DNA of 33,712 nucleotides, taken from positions 1 through 33,712 of IMG/VR virus record IMGVR_UViG_3300034110_001243. One strand, 5' to 3'. The position numbers and the translations under genes are program-made. How positions within the stretch are numbered: the stretch's first letter is position 1; each line of letters opens with the position of its first letter. Of this stretch, positions 1-8,040 are shown piece after piece. The stretch is from a virus. Under the pieces are notes generated by a model. The model saw nothing but the letters and a program-made list of their open reading frames with translations. It was not told the origin of the DNA and ran no database searches.

Positions 1-813
1 GATCGCGCTTTCACTTGAACTGTGGCTGGTATTACTGGCTTTGTAATCGTAGCTGGCAAGGGAAACTGAGCTGCTGCCAATTTGCCGCTGGGTATTCCAT
101 TGGGTAAGAGAATCACTTTCCTCCGTTGCTGACGATCTATGAAAACGAGCGATGGGCTCTAAAGCTTCGGGGATGGAGAATACATCATCAAACACCACCA
201 GCTGCACTTGGGGCGAGTCTCCAGCCAAGAAATGAAAGCGCCACGTAAGGCCACTTTCCTTCATTAATCTGCATAAAAACGCAAAATCGTCTTCGCGATA
301 CTGTAAGCAGTATGAGCGCGGTGGATATTCGCCTGATAACTTGAAATCCAGCGTTTGCACGGAGGCAAACACAGGATTCTTGGCCTGATGCTCCGCCAGC
401 ACCTGTTTCACAATATCGACTGGGGATAAATCCTGAAAAACGCGTGAAGTGCGGCGGTGTCTGAGCAGCGCAAAAGGCGGCTCTACGGTGAGGGAATATT
501 GAGCGAAGCCCCCGTCAGAACCTAATAGCTGCGCCTGACTAACCACCCCACAGCGCTCAATCGCATCGCCATTGGCGTTTGCTATAGACAATACCACCGG
601 CAAGCCTAATAGCGATTTAAGTTCTAAATCGCCACTGGAGGATAAGCACTCAACCTGATAGCGATATGCTTGGCAAATCCCCTCGCTACCTGTTACGCGC
701 TGGGGCAATAACTGCTGGCCCCAAGCTGCACCATCGCCTAATTGAAGAGAGATAAGGCGCTGATCTTGATTAAAAGCAGCGGCGAAGGAAGCAAGCAGAT
801 CACTAAGATTCAT
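1..813 (-). CDS. vgrG: VgrG, type VI secretion tip protein (N-terminal part, runs off the window)
   Basis: The minus strand is open from an ATG at 813 to the window edge (271 residues, no stop). The translation starts MNLSDLLASF and has the gp27-like features of VgrG/Rhs-family spikes: an ICQAYRYQVECLS strand near residue 45, SPVDIVKQVL near 135, and the hallmark RSYCLQYREDDFAFLCRLM followed by ESGL near 180. VgrG trimers cap the Hcp tube of the T6SS and puncture target cells. The C-terminal gp5-like spike would lie left of base 1. It reads away from the phage genes and belongs to a different system from the prophage tail, so it probably marks host DNA. The family call is firm. Whether it is full length, and whether it carries an effector extension, cannot be seen. 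Confidence 0.9.
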   Translation of the reverse strand, partial: MNLSDLLASFAAAFNQDQRLISLQLGDGAAWGQQLLPQRVTGSEGICQAYRYQVECLSSSGDLELKSLLGLPVVLSIANANGDAIERCGVVSQAQLLGSDGGFAQYSLTVEPPFALLRHRRTSRVFQDLSPVDIVKQVLAEHQAKNPVFASVQTLDFKLSGEYPPRSYCLQYREDDFAFLCRLMKESGLTWRFHFLAGDSPQVQLVVFDDVFSIPEALEPIARFHRSSATEESDSLTQWNTQRQIGSSSVSLASYDYKASNTSHSSSESAI

Positions 814-938
814 GATAAATCAACGATATATGGCGAACGCTAATATTACACTAAGCTTTAAACCGCCTGTTTTGTAATTCACCTTATTTATCTATATTTA
901 TTAACTTGATTGATCACGCTATGTAAGTAAAATAATTT

Positions 939-1031
939 ATGAACTCCAAATACACATCTTTAAAACACTCCGTTTTGTTGGAAGCCGATATCGAGCTGGC
1001 GGCCAAACGCTATCAGGAGATTACATCATGA
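939..1031 (+). CDS. 30-residue unknown ORF, overlapping the antitoxin-like gene
   Basis: An ATG at 939 opens a 30-codon frame (peptide begins MNSKYTSLKH and ends AAKRYQEITS) whose TGA at 1029-1031 overlaps the ATG of the next gene at 1028 in an ATGA arrangement. Such overlap usually means coupled translation. In this position a toxin-antitoxin operon would carry the toxin, but 30 residues is far too short for a RelE/HigB toxin, so this could be a decayed remnant, a leader peptide or a small protein of its own. I do not recognise a family. It has no strong Shine-Dalgarno sequence. Confidence that it is translated is modest. Confidence 0.4.
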   Translation: MNSKYTSLKHSVLLEADIELAAKRYQEITS

Positions 1032-1313
1032 GTAAAACCATCATTGAATCCAGTGGCAATGTTTTTGCAGACCTTGGCTTTAGTCCAGAGGAAGCGACTT
1101 TACTAAGCCTGCGCAGTAGCTTAATGAATGAATTACGCCAGATATTGCAAGAAAAAAAACTGGACACAACAACAAGCCGCCACCGCGCTTGGGGTAAGCC
1201 AAGCGCGTATTTCTGATTTGGTGCGTGGCAAATGGGAAAAATTCAGCTTAGATATGTTGGTGACCCTAGCAAGCCTTGCTGGCCGTAAAATCAGTTTAAT
1301 GACTCACGCTTAA
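1028..1313 (+). pseudogene. XRE/HigA-like HTH antitoxin, split by a frameshift at an A8 run
   Basis: Two overlapping frames make one recognisable protein. The first, from ATG 1028, gives MSKTIIESSGNVFADLGFSP and an upstream helix, as in HTH antitoxins of HigA/HTH_37 type. It leaves the family sequence at an eight-adenine run (1152-1159) and would stop at 1216. The other frame continues with NWTQQQAATALGVSQARISD (helix-turn-helix) and ends KISLMTHA at 1313. Removing one A from the run restores a single protein of about 94 residues. The gene may be inactivated, rescued by polymerase slippage on the A tract, or altered by a sequencing error. The 3' end overlaps the convergent Rz1 gene by 23 bases. 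No intact toxin partner is visible next to it. Confidence 0.7.
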
Positions 1314-1560
1314 CATCGAGTAAAACCACCTCCACCAGCCCATCATGCCGAATGCGGCAGTCATGATAAATCGCCGCCCATTCGATCATGGTTTGCAGCA
1401 CCTCCCCCGCTGAGCCATCCACTAACATTGGCAATTCAGGGGGGCAGCGCACCAGCAGGCTGGCTTGCGGCATGGCCCTTGGCGGCGGCATTGATGAGCA
1501 GGCGCCCAGCAGCAGGCAGGCACTCACGGCTATAGATCGTGCTATTGGTTTTAATTTCAC
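1291..1560 (-). CDS. Rz1-like outer-membrane spanin lipoprotein (LysC-like)
   Basis: This 89-residue product begins at a GTG (1558-1560) and has a lipoprotein signal: basic start MKLK, hydrophobic core, and lipobox L-G-A-C with the acylated cysteine at residue 21, followed by SSMPPP, the proline-rich stretch usual for Rz1. It starts inside the Rz gene in another frame and runs 145 bases beyond its stop, a typical Rz/Rz1 architecture. The o-spanin in the outer membrane pairs with Rz in the inner membrane to fuse the two membranes at the last step of lysis. The body contains CPPELPMLVDGSAGEVLQTM, common in P2-like LysC proteins. The GTG start and lack of a strong ribosome binding site suggest translation coupled to Rz. 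Confidence 0.8.
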   Translation of the reverse strand: MKLKPIARSIAVSACLLLGACSSMPPPRAMPQASLLVRCPPELPMLVDGSAGEVLQTMIEWAAIYHDCRIRHDGLVEVVLLDVKRESLN

Positions 1561-1777
1561 GGATCACTCCTCGATCGATAATGCGTTCTGTGATTTTCAG
1601 GGCCGCTAGACGCTCTTCTACGGCTGAAGCAATGGCCTCGCTTTTTGCCTGTGTTTTAACTGCCGTGCTGATGGCGGCTTTTTGAGCGACTAATTCCAGC
1701 GCATCGTGGCGCCAGCCATTCACCAGCCAGCCCGCGCCAAAGCCCAGCGCGGCTGCAATGATCGTGGCCCGTATCAT
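1436..1777 (-). CDS. Rz-like inner-membrane spanin (LysB-like)
   Basis: The chosen start is the ATG at 1775-1777, which overlaps the lysozyme stop as ATGA; a longer upstream frame exists but only shadows lysozyme. The 113-residue product has an N-terminal membrane anchor (residues 3-20), a charged, alanine-rich helical middle likely to form a coiled coil (residues 25-70), and a C-terminal segment with ECLPAAGRLLINAA as in Rz-type i-spanins. It acts in the inner membrane and periplasm, bridging to the Rz1 lipoprotein. The order lysozyme-Rz-Rz1 with overlapping frames supports the call despite weak sequence conservation in this family. Confidence 0.78.
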   Translation of the reverse strand: MIRATIIAAALGFGAGWLVNGWRHDALELVAQKAAISTAVKTQAKSEAIASAVEERLAALKITERIIDRGVIREIKTNSTIYSRECLPAAGRLLINAAAKGHAASQPAGALPP

Positions 1778-2238
1778 GAGGTTTGCTCGCACAAGGCACG
1801 CTCTGCTGCGCGGCGGCGAACCAGCCCAGGGAGTTTTTTTCCGCCGGCGTAGACCCATCGACTCAGCTCTGCACATGCACCAGCGGCATCACCCGCATTA
1901 AGTTTTTTAAGCAAGCTAGAGCGGCAGAACTTCCCTCCCCCAACGTTAAAGGTAAAAGAGGCAAAAGCACCGCGTTGATTGGCGTTCAGCGGCACGGTGA
2001 CGCAAGCATCGATCGCTCGGTTTGCCGTCAGCAGATCCGCGGTCAGTAAGTCTTTGCAGGCATCCGAACTTTTCTTTTGCCCCAGCTTGACCTCTGCCCC
2101 GGTATGGCCCCAGCAGATGGTTGGAATGCCAACCGGATCCGAGTACGCCGCGGTGCGTAGCCCTTCAAAATGCATCACCACCGGCGTGGCCAGCCCGATG
2201 GCCGCAGCCACCGCAGCACTGATGATTTTCTTATTCAT
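1774..2238 (-). CDS. SAR endolysin, glycoside hydrolase 24 lysozyme
   Basis: The ATG at 2236-2238 follows a GAGGAAG ribosome binding site, giving 154 residues. The protein is a T4/P21-type muramidase: the triad E25, D34, T40 has the E-8-D-5-T spacing of T4 lysozyme (E11, D20, T26), within HFEGLRTAAYSDPVGIPTIC, and the family motif NVGGGKFCRSSLL follows. Residues 4-22 are a weakly hydrophobic alanine/glycine-rich segment without a signal peptidase site, as expected for a signal-arrest-release domain. The enzyme would be exported by Sec, held inactive in the membrane and released on depolarisation by the holin. It cleaves the MurNAc-GlcNAc bond of peptidoglycan. It overlaps holin by 8 bases and Rz by 4. 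Confidence 0.9.
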   Translation of the reverse strand: MNKKIISAAVAAAIGLATPVVMHFEGLRTAAYSDPVGIPTICWGHTGAEVKLGQKKSSDACKDLLTADLLTANRAIDACVTVPLNANQRGAFASFTFNVGGGKFCRSSLLKKLNAGDAAGACAELSRWVYAGGKKLPGLVRRRAAERALCEQTS

Positions 2239-2446
2239 CGTTCGCTTCCTCCTCTTTATTTCCACGTTTACGCAGCACGCGCCAGTACTTGAGCGCAAGT
2301 AAGCCAATCTGCAATACGAGATAAAGCAAGGTCACCAGCTGGATCAGTTCATCCATGCTCCATGAGCCCACCGCCGAAATACTGAGGGTGAATCCTGTTT
2401 TAATGCCGACGCTGCCGATATCGTCTTTCAACATGTTTTGATCCAT
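2231..2446 (-). CDS. Putative holin
   Basis: This 71-residue product (ATG 2444-2446; an alternative ATG lies at 2432-2434) has one clear membrane segment at residues 33-52 (IQLVTLLYLVLQIGLLALKY), a glycine/serine-rich, weakly hydrophobic stretch at 11-29, and a highly charged C-terminus (RKRGNKEEEANDE). Size, topology and position directly upstream of the endolysin, with an 8-base overlap, identify it as the holin that permeabilises the inner membrane and times lysis. Its ribosome binding region (GAGCGGG) lies in the 3' arm of a terminator hairpin, so access may depend on RNA folding. A pinholin role would fit the SAR endolysin, but this is inference. Confidence 0.72.
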   Translation of the reverse strand: MDQNMLKDDIGSVGIKTGFTLSISAVGSWSMDELIQLVTLLYLVLQIGLLALKYWRVLRKRGNKEEEANDE

Positions 2447-2468
2447 AAAAAAACCCGCTCGAGGCGGG
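2447..2468 (-). terminator. Intrinsic terminator between tail gene D and lysis genes
   Basis: On the minus strand a CCCGC / GCGGG stem with a five-base loop is followed by seven T residues that run directly into the holin start codon. It would end tail-operon transcripts unless read through. Confidence 0.75.
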
Positions 2469-2514
2469 TGTGGTTTCTTCAATAAAAGGGGCTTTATGCG
2501 CGTAAACGGCTTTT

Positions 2515-3579
2515 TTATGCGGTGATGGAGACCAGTTTTTTAGCGGGCTTTTTCTGCTTCGAGGGTTTTCTGGATTTTTTAAGCTGAGCTTTACTGATCA
2601 CCAGCTCAAGGCTGCTGGACCAGCCATTGGCACTAAAATCATGGGTAATCGTATCCACCACCCATTGGCCATCTACACCCTGCTTCACGCCTGACAGGCT
2701 GATTTTACGTTCGGCCACGATATCTGCCCGGCCTGCCAGATCCAGCGTTAAGGTGCCGGTGGAGCGGTTGTTCCGCTCTAACGCCCCTTTTGCGCTTGCC
2801 CCCGCCCGAGCTGCACTCGGCACAGAATGGCGGGCGGCGCGCACAGGCGCAGAAGGATTGTCTTTATCCGGCACAATGATTTCCAGCGTTTTACCAGTCT
2901 TTTTGTTGTGGCTTTTAACAGCCACGCCACCCGACTCATTCCGGTCTGAAAGGGTATAGCGCCAGCTTTTAATATCGGCCCTGTGTAACACCAGCAGCGG
3001 AATCGCTTTACCACTCACGCTTTTAGCCTGCCCACCCCGCGGAACCACGAGAAGTTTTCCGGCCTTGACGGAGGCGGTGGCGTCGTACTGTCGGGCAATG
3101 CGGGTAATAAAGTGAATATCCGATTCATTCACTTGATCCAGCCGCTCGACCTTGGCCTTCATTGTGCAGACCGGCGTCAGCTTATTACGCAGCGCAATCT
3201 CTTTGACCACCTGCGCCAAGGTGACGTTTTCCCATGCATGGCGGCGCACCGCTTTCACCGTGCCAGATAAATCGGCAGGCCGGCCACGCAGGGTAATTTG
3301 CTGTGGCGGCCCACTGGATTCCACTTCATCAATCCGATAGCTGCCCAGCGTTGTTAGCCCTGTTTCCTGATAGCCCAACGAAATCTGCAGCCGTGCACCT
3401 CGCGCCGGCAATGCCACTGCGCCATCCCGGTCATCCAGCGAGATCTCCGCTTCATCACTATCCATCCCTGCTTTATCGGTAATGCGGATACTGAGCAGCC
3501 GATCCGACAAAAGCGCCGTAATATCACGCCCAATGGCTTGGCCCGCAGCCGTGGCCACAATTTTAAAGATGGGTTGCAT
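2515..3579 (-). CDS. D: Late control / baseplate hub protein D (P2 gpD family)
   Basis: The 354-residue product resembles P2 gpD (about 387 residues), the gp27-like hub protein that joins tail tube and spike. Recognisable parts are an N-terminal hub domain with SIRITDKAGMDSDEAEISLD near residue 30, a central beta-rich region with SDIHFITRIARQYDATASVK near residue 155, and a long lysine-rich tail (KKSRKPSKQKKPAKK) at the C-terminus. It is the last gene of the tail block, as in P2 (order F-E-T-U-X-D). It starts four bases after the X stop. It is structurally related to the first domain of VgrG encoded at the left edge. Confidence 0.88.
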   Translation of the reverse strand: MQPIFKIVATAAGQAIGRDITALLSDRLLSIRITDKAGMDSDEAEISLDDRDGAVALPARGARLQISLGYQETGLTTLGSYRIDEVESSGPPQQITLRGRPADLSGTVKAVRRHAWENVTLAQVVKEIALRNKLTPVCTMKAKVERLDQVNESDIHFITRIARQYDATASVKAGKLLVVPRGGQAKSVSGKAIPLLVLHRADIKSWRYTLSDRNESGGVAVKSHNKKTGKTLEIIVPDKDNPSAPVRAARHSVPSAARAGASAKGALERNNRSTGTLTLDLAGRADIVAERKISLSGVKQGVDGQWVVDTITHDFSANGWSSSLELVISKAQLKKSRKPSKQKKPAKKLVSITA

Positions 3580-3582
3580 GCT

Positions 3583-3789
3583 CTACTCCCAAAGCGTAAT
3601 GGTTTCGCGCATCGGCGCAGCTAAATCAGGAAAATGGATCATGACGCCTGAGGGATACGGTTGTTTAATCGCAGCCAGCCCATGATTGCGGGCCAGCACC
3701 GCTTCCACCGTGCCTTTCACATGGCCATAAACGGCATAGCACAGGCGATCGAGCAGATCGCCATCATAGGTTCTGATAGTCTTCGCCAT
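3583..3789 (-). CDS. X: Tail protein X (P2 gpX family)
   Basis: The ATG at 3787-3789 gives 68 residues, the same size as P2 gpX (67). The sequence MAKTIRTYDGDLLDRLCYAV is typical of gpX, a small LysM-like protein at the baseplate or tail tip, followed by the conserved AIKQPYPSGVMIHFPDL. A longer in-frame extension upstream lacks family similarity and lies inside U. The start overlaps the 3' end of U by 26 bases, in line with translational coupling in the U-X-D group. Confidence 0.88.
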   Translation of the reverse strand: MAKTIRTYDGDLLDRLCYAVYGHVKGTVEAVLARNHGLAAIKQPYPSGVMIHFPDLAAPMRETITLWE

Positions 3790-4600
3790 AGCGTTTGAAT
3801 TCCATATTAAAAGTCTGTTTGCGCGGTGCACCATCGGTAAAGAGAAACGCCTGATCCTCTTCAATATGGGTGATGTACCAGCGCCCGAAGGATTGCCCGT
3901 AGCCCGTTGTCAGCGTAACGGGTTTCAAGGCGCTGGCGATCTCACGCAAGGTGTCAAGATGCCCCGTTCCCTGCGTCGCCAAATAAATCACGCCATTAAT
4001 TTTGATGGTCTCACCGCCTTTAGAGACCGCCTGCTCAGCGGGTGTGCGGGTCAGCCGCTCTTGTGACTGAATACCGTACTGGCTAGATCGGCTTAGGCGA
4101 TCAAACGCCGCCTGCCCCAGCGCAAAGCGAAAGATCCGGCCTTTTTCAGCGGCGATTTCTAGCAAAAAGCCTTTAGCAATCGGCGTCTCATCCCGACGAA
4201 TCCCTTCATCAAATAAAACATCACGCGCACGAATAGCGCCATTAACGCCAGCAGAACGCATATCCAGCACGCCCCCCATCGATTTCTTTAAGGCACCATG
4301 GCTCAGATCCAGCCATGCACCGGCTTCGCGCAGCGCCTGACTGCTGCTGCGGCTGATATCACGCACAGCGAGCTGAAGCACGCCAGCGGAACGGCTCACC
4401 GCACGGGCATTGGGGCCATCCAGCATTTCTCCCGCACTGGCAATCAGCCCCGCCGCTTTTTGAGTCAGCTCGGCTGCACTTCTGGCGTCTTTGATCGCCA
4501 CAGAAATATCCCGTGGCAATATCCGCATATTGGCGACAGCAGCGGACCGGCTGGCCACTTGGGTGGCCGCCTGAAGTAAGGGCATAAAATCCATCATCAT
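3764..4600 (-). CDS. U: Tail protein U (P2 gpU family) with a long N-terminal extension
   Basis: The C-terminal part (about residues 135-278) matches gpU: a conserved ending GYGQSFGRWYITHIEEDQAF followed by TDGAPRKQTFNMEFKRYGED. P2 gpU is about 159 residues, so roughly the first 120 residues here are extra: an alanine/arginine/serine-rich, predicted helical segment that may hold coiled coils. gpU is needed for tail completion. Three in-frame ATGs lie at 4600, 4597 and 4594; the first overlaps the T stop in an ATGA pattern. No internal stop separates the extension from the U domain, so it is probably a real fusion. Confidence 0.83.
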   Translation of the reverse strand: MMMDFMPLLQAATQVASRSAAVANMRILPRDISVAIKDARSAAELTQKAAGLIASAGEMLDGPNARAVSRSAGVLQLAVRDISRSSSQALREAGAWLDLSHGALKKSMGGVLDMRSAGVNGAIRARDVLFDEGIRRDETPIAKGFLLEIAAEKGRIFRFALGQAAFDRLSRSSQYGIQSQERLTRTPAEQAVSKGGETIKINGVIYLATQGTGHLDTLREIASALKPVTLTTGYGQSFGRWYITHIEEDQAFLFTDGAPRKQTFNMEFKRYGEDYQNL

Positions 4601-7600
4601 CCTATTGAGTCATACATGGCAGAGCGGCTGGCCTGTTGCTGCCAGCCATCAAAAATACGCTTCAAATGCGGGGCGATTTCAGCGGCAATCTGCTGCGGGT
4701 TTTTAACATCACCCTTTACCGTGACCTGAATCGTTGGCTGAAAGGTGAAGACCTGGCTGGGAATGACTTTAGGCTCAGGCTTTGCAAGCGAAGGAACAAT
4801 GACTGGCGGTGCAGCAGGTGGCGCAGGGGCTTTAGGAACAGGGGATTTTGCTGCCTCTTTACCCGCAATCGCCTTACCAATCAGCGCGCCGATTTTTTCA
4901 CCGCCCAAAGCGCCAATGGCGCCGCCCAGCAAGCCCCCAATCGCAGTCCCTATACCTGGCGCAATCAGGGTGCCAATCACGGCCCCCATTTTGGCCCCCG
5001 CCAAGCCGCCAGCTAATGTGCCCGCAGCGCCACCATAACCTTCGCCTTTCTCCGGCGCTGTCTTGGCATTTTTGTAGGTGTCATAAGCCGTATAGCCTGC
5101 ACTGGCCACCGACAAAGCGGCGCCACCCACCTTGCCCAAGACTTTGCCCCCCACTTTAAATGCTTGGCCTATCTTGGCTAATTTGCCAACCCGCTCCACG
5201 GCAGGCAGAGGCCCCAGCACAGGTTTTACCCGACCTGCCCTGCGGCTTGATCGATCGCGGCCCCCGACAGATCGATCAGCGCCTTCCCCTGAAAGATCAA
5301 GACCGCCCCCAGCCGGCAGATTAGTGACAAAGACTTCTTGTACCCCCCCCACATCCGTACCTTGCCCGCCTTGGCCATCCCGTAACACACCCACAGCGTC
5401 ATCTAAAAAGCCTCCGACCGCGGCACCAATGCCTGGCGCAATCATTTCGCCAAGGGTGGCGCCAATTTTGAGGCCATCGGGTGGCTTACCTGCCTGCGCT
5501 TTTTTCTCATCTGATGGCAGTACAGATTCAGGGGCGTGTTCTCCATGTTTGTCATTACCATAAGCGGATGCACCTAACATCCCCAGCGCCAACGCCGATC
5601 TGCCAAAGCGGCTCACCAAACGCCCGCCCACCTTGAATGCACGGCCGATTCTGGCCCGTTTACCCATCCGAACCGGCCCTTCTGCTGGCTGTGTATCCGA
5701 TCTAGCTGGCGATGCAGTGCCTCGTGCTAATGGCCTGCGGCTGGATCCGCCCAAGGGCCCCGCTGGCCAATTGGTGACAAAAACCTGCTGTACACCGGCC
5801 GCAGCACGGCCCGCCCCGCCTGCTGCAGAGCGGCCCTCGCTACTTGCACCGGGCAAGCGCAGGCCTAATTTTTCTAGCGACTTACCAACCAGCCAAGTGC
5901 CCGCACCTGCGGCGACCCGTTTCAGCGCAACCAGCCCCACACCGATGCCAGCCGCTAAGGCAGTCAGCGCAATGGCCGGATTATTTGCGGTGATCGTTGT
6001 GCCAAATTTCAGCACTTTTGCCGCTGTATCCGCTACAAAGTCAGTTACTGGGCGAATCGCATCACCAATCGTCACCATGGCCGCCGTGAATTCACTGGCG
6101 ACCACATTCCATTTACGGTTTGAGGTTTCATCCCGTTTGGATTTATCGGTATCGAGTTTTTTAATCCCGTCGGTGTTTTGGATTTTGATCAGATCATCTT
6201 TAATTTGCTGACCATATTTAATCTGTGCCAGCGCGGCAGAGCGGGCCTGCATATCACTGAGCACTTCCCCCAGCCCTGCTGCCTGCATATAGGCGGAGAG
6301 CGCTTCTTCTTCGGCTTTTTTATCCCCACTGGCGTTTTTAATCCTGGCTTTAATATCTGCCAGCTTTTTAGATCGGGTCGCATCGCCGCTGGTGGCGAGG
6401 TTTTCAGTCAGGCGCATAAAGGCCGCAACCGGCCCATCGCCATGGGCGCGCATGGTGGCTTCCATCGAGCCCTGCAGATCGATTCCCGCATCGGCAAATT
6501 TCTTATTGGAATCCGGCGAAGTGATTTTAGAGAGTAAGTTTTTAAAGTTAGTGGCCGCGCTGTCGGCATTGCCTGTCAGCTTAATCTGCGCTTGCAAGCT
6601 GGCGGCGATATAGCGCACGGCCTCTGGCCCTTGCATGCCCATGCTGCCTACTGTCGCCAGCAGCTCAGGCATAAATTTAGCCATCTTGTCGGATTCAAAA
6701 GCCCCGATATCACCGGCCACCGCAATCTGGCCCATGACTTTTTCCATTTCAGCCTGATTCACGCCGTTTTGCTGTAATGAATAAATCAGTTGCGCAGCAT
6801 CGCCGGATTCCATCTTTTGACCGATGGTAAGCTTGCCCAGCAAATCGCTATAGTCCACCGCTTCACGCCAATCCATACCTTGAGTAACGAGGCCATTCAC
6901 GGAAGCGGCCAGATCACTCTGGGCCATTTTTTGCCGTTTGGCGGCGGAACGAATCGCCCCGTCCAGCTCCTTTTCTCCACCTTGCCCGGCGATGCCGGCC
7001 TTAATGGCAATATCACGAATTTCGGCTTGATAGTCGCCAGATATTTTGGTTGGAATCGCCGTCGTAGCCAGCCCCAATCCTGCGGTGCGGCCCAGCTTCA
7101 TGCCCGAATCCATTTGCGTTTTGCCCGCCTCCTGCAAGGCTAAACCACGGCTGGTCCGGCCCAGGCGAATGTATTCTCGGTCCAGCTTATTTACCGCAAT
7201 GCCCGCTTCTCTGAGCTGGCCAATATGCGTATCCAGACGACGACGCAGGCCGCCGTCAGCAACGGCGCGCTGAGAAGTCGCCACGTCTCGCATACTGGAA
7301 CCCAGCACGGTGCTGGCTTGCCTTGCACCACCTAAAGCTTGGGTCTGCTGCTTTAATTCATTTTTATTGGCATGCAAAGCCGCCCTTTTCACTTCAAAAG
7401 CTTGCTTGGCCCGTTTTGCCTCTTGCTGGGTTTTTTCCAGCTCACGGGATAGCTTACTTTCTGCAGCGGTAGCCTCTTTACTCGCCGCAATCTGCGCCCG
7501 CTTTTCAGCAAGCAGTGCCTTTTGCCCTTTGGCCGCCAGCAGTGCGGCTTGATACTCGGCTTTCAGCGCCAGCACTTCTCCACTCGGGCCGGTTTTGTCT

Positions 7601-8040
7601 TTGCGGGCGTGCAGCCATGCGGCTTTTTTTGCTTCTGCGGCCGACTGAGTCAACTTCAGTGAGCGGCTCAGCGCGGTGTGTTCTGCCTCAAGTGCCGATA
7701 CATCCGCCTTGGCCGCCGTGCTCTTACGCATGGTCGCCAGCTGTTTTGCCATGCCGCCGACTCGATCGGTCGCGCCTTTCCAGTCTTTTTCAAGGCCGGT
7801 GACTTCTGAGCGCAAGGTACGGACACCATCCAAGCCAATCCGGCGTGAGGCACGATCGGCCTGCTCCATACTGCGCTGCAGCCGCTGAGTCTCCCCCACC
7901 AGCGATTGCAAACCCTTAGTATTGGCGAGCTTGCCCTGTAAACCCTCGACCGAGCGCTGGGTTTTATGGATCGCAGAGCCAAAGGTCGATGAGACAGCGC
8001 CGCCAATCACAATACCAATGGCCAGATCTTTAGACATCAT
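4597..8040 (-). CDS. T: Tail tape measure protein (P2 gpT family)
   Basis: At 1147 residues this is the longest gene and sets tail length. Residues 1-290 are helical and charged with long coiled coils. About 310-620 is the conserved tape-measure domain (PhageMin_Tail type: GLGLATTAIPTKISGDYQAE, IAVAGDIGAFESDKMAKFMP). From 660 to 1060 come hydrophobic glycine-zipper segments (LIAPGIGTAIGGLLGGAIGA) inside two related repeats. The end is a proline-rich linker and a short conserved domain. Two ATGs sit in tandem (8040 and 8037); an AGGAGG lies 2 bases before the first and 5 before the second, so the second is the likelier start. P2 gpT is about 815 residues, so this phage tail may be longer. Confidence 0.92.
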   Translation of the reverse strand: MMSKDLAIGIVIGGAVSSTFGSAIHKTQRSVEGLQGKLANTKGLQSLVGETQRLQRSMEQADRASRRIGLDGVRTLRSEVTGLEKDWKGATDRVGGMAKQLATMRKSTAAKADVSALEAEHTALSRSLKLTQSAAEAKKAAWLHARKDKTGPSGEVLALKAEYQAALLAAKGQKALLAEKRAQIAASKEATAAESKLSRELEKTQQEAKRAKQAFEVKRAALHANKNELKQQTQALGGARQASTVLGSSMRDVATSQRAVADGGLRRRLDTHIGQLREAGIAVNKLDREYIRLGRTSRGLALQEAGKTQMDSGMKLGRTAGLGLATTAIPTKISGDYQAEIRDIAIKAGIAGQGGEKELDGAIRSAAKRQKMAQSDLAASVNGLVTQGMDWREAVDYSDLLGKLTIGQKMESGDAAQLIYSLQQNGVNQAEMEKVMGQIAVAGDIGAFESDKMAKFMPELLATVGSMGMQGPEAVRYIAASLQAQIKLTGNADSAATNFKNLLSKITSPDSNKKFADAGIDLQGSMEATMRAHGDGPVAAFMRLTENLATSGDATRSKKLADIKARIKNASGDKKAEEEALSAYMQAAGLGEVLSDMQARSAALAQIKYGQQIKDDLIKIQNTDGIKKLDTDKSKRDETSNRKWNVVASEFTAAMVTIGDAIRPVTDFVADTAAKVLKFGTTITANNPAIALTALAAGIGVGLVALKRVAAGAGTWLVGKSLEKLGLRLPGASSEGRSAAGGAGRAAAGVQQVFVTNWPAGPLGGSSRRPLARGTASPARSDTQPAEGPVRMGKRARIGRAFKVGGRLVSRFGRSALALGMLGASAYGNDKHGEHAPESVLPSDEKKAQAGKPPDGLKIGATLGEMIAPGIGAAVGGFLDDAVGVLRDGQGGQGTDVGGVQEVFVTNLPAGGGLDLSGEGADRSVGGRDRSSRRAGRVKPVLGPLPAVERVGKLAKIGQAFKVGGKVLGKVGGAALSVASAGYTAYDTYKNAKTAPEKGEGYGGAAGTLAGGLAGAKMGAVIGTLIAPGIGTAIGGLLGGAIGALGGEKIGALIGKAIAGKEAAKSPVPKAPAPPAAPPVIVPSLAKPEPKVIPSQVFTFQPTIQVTVKGDVKNPQQIAAEIAPHLKRIFDGWQQQASRSAMYDSIG

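Noticed and set aside
4636-7888. Many long + strand open frames across the tape measure gene
   Set aside because: They mirror the GC-rich, repeat-bearing minus-strand gene T, lack ribosome binding sites and show no family sequence.
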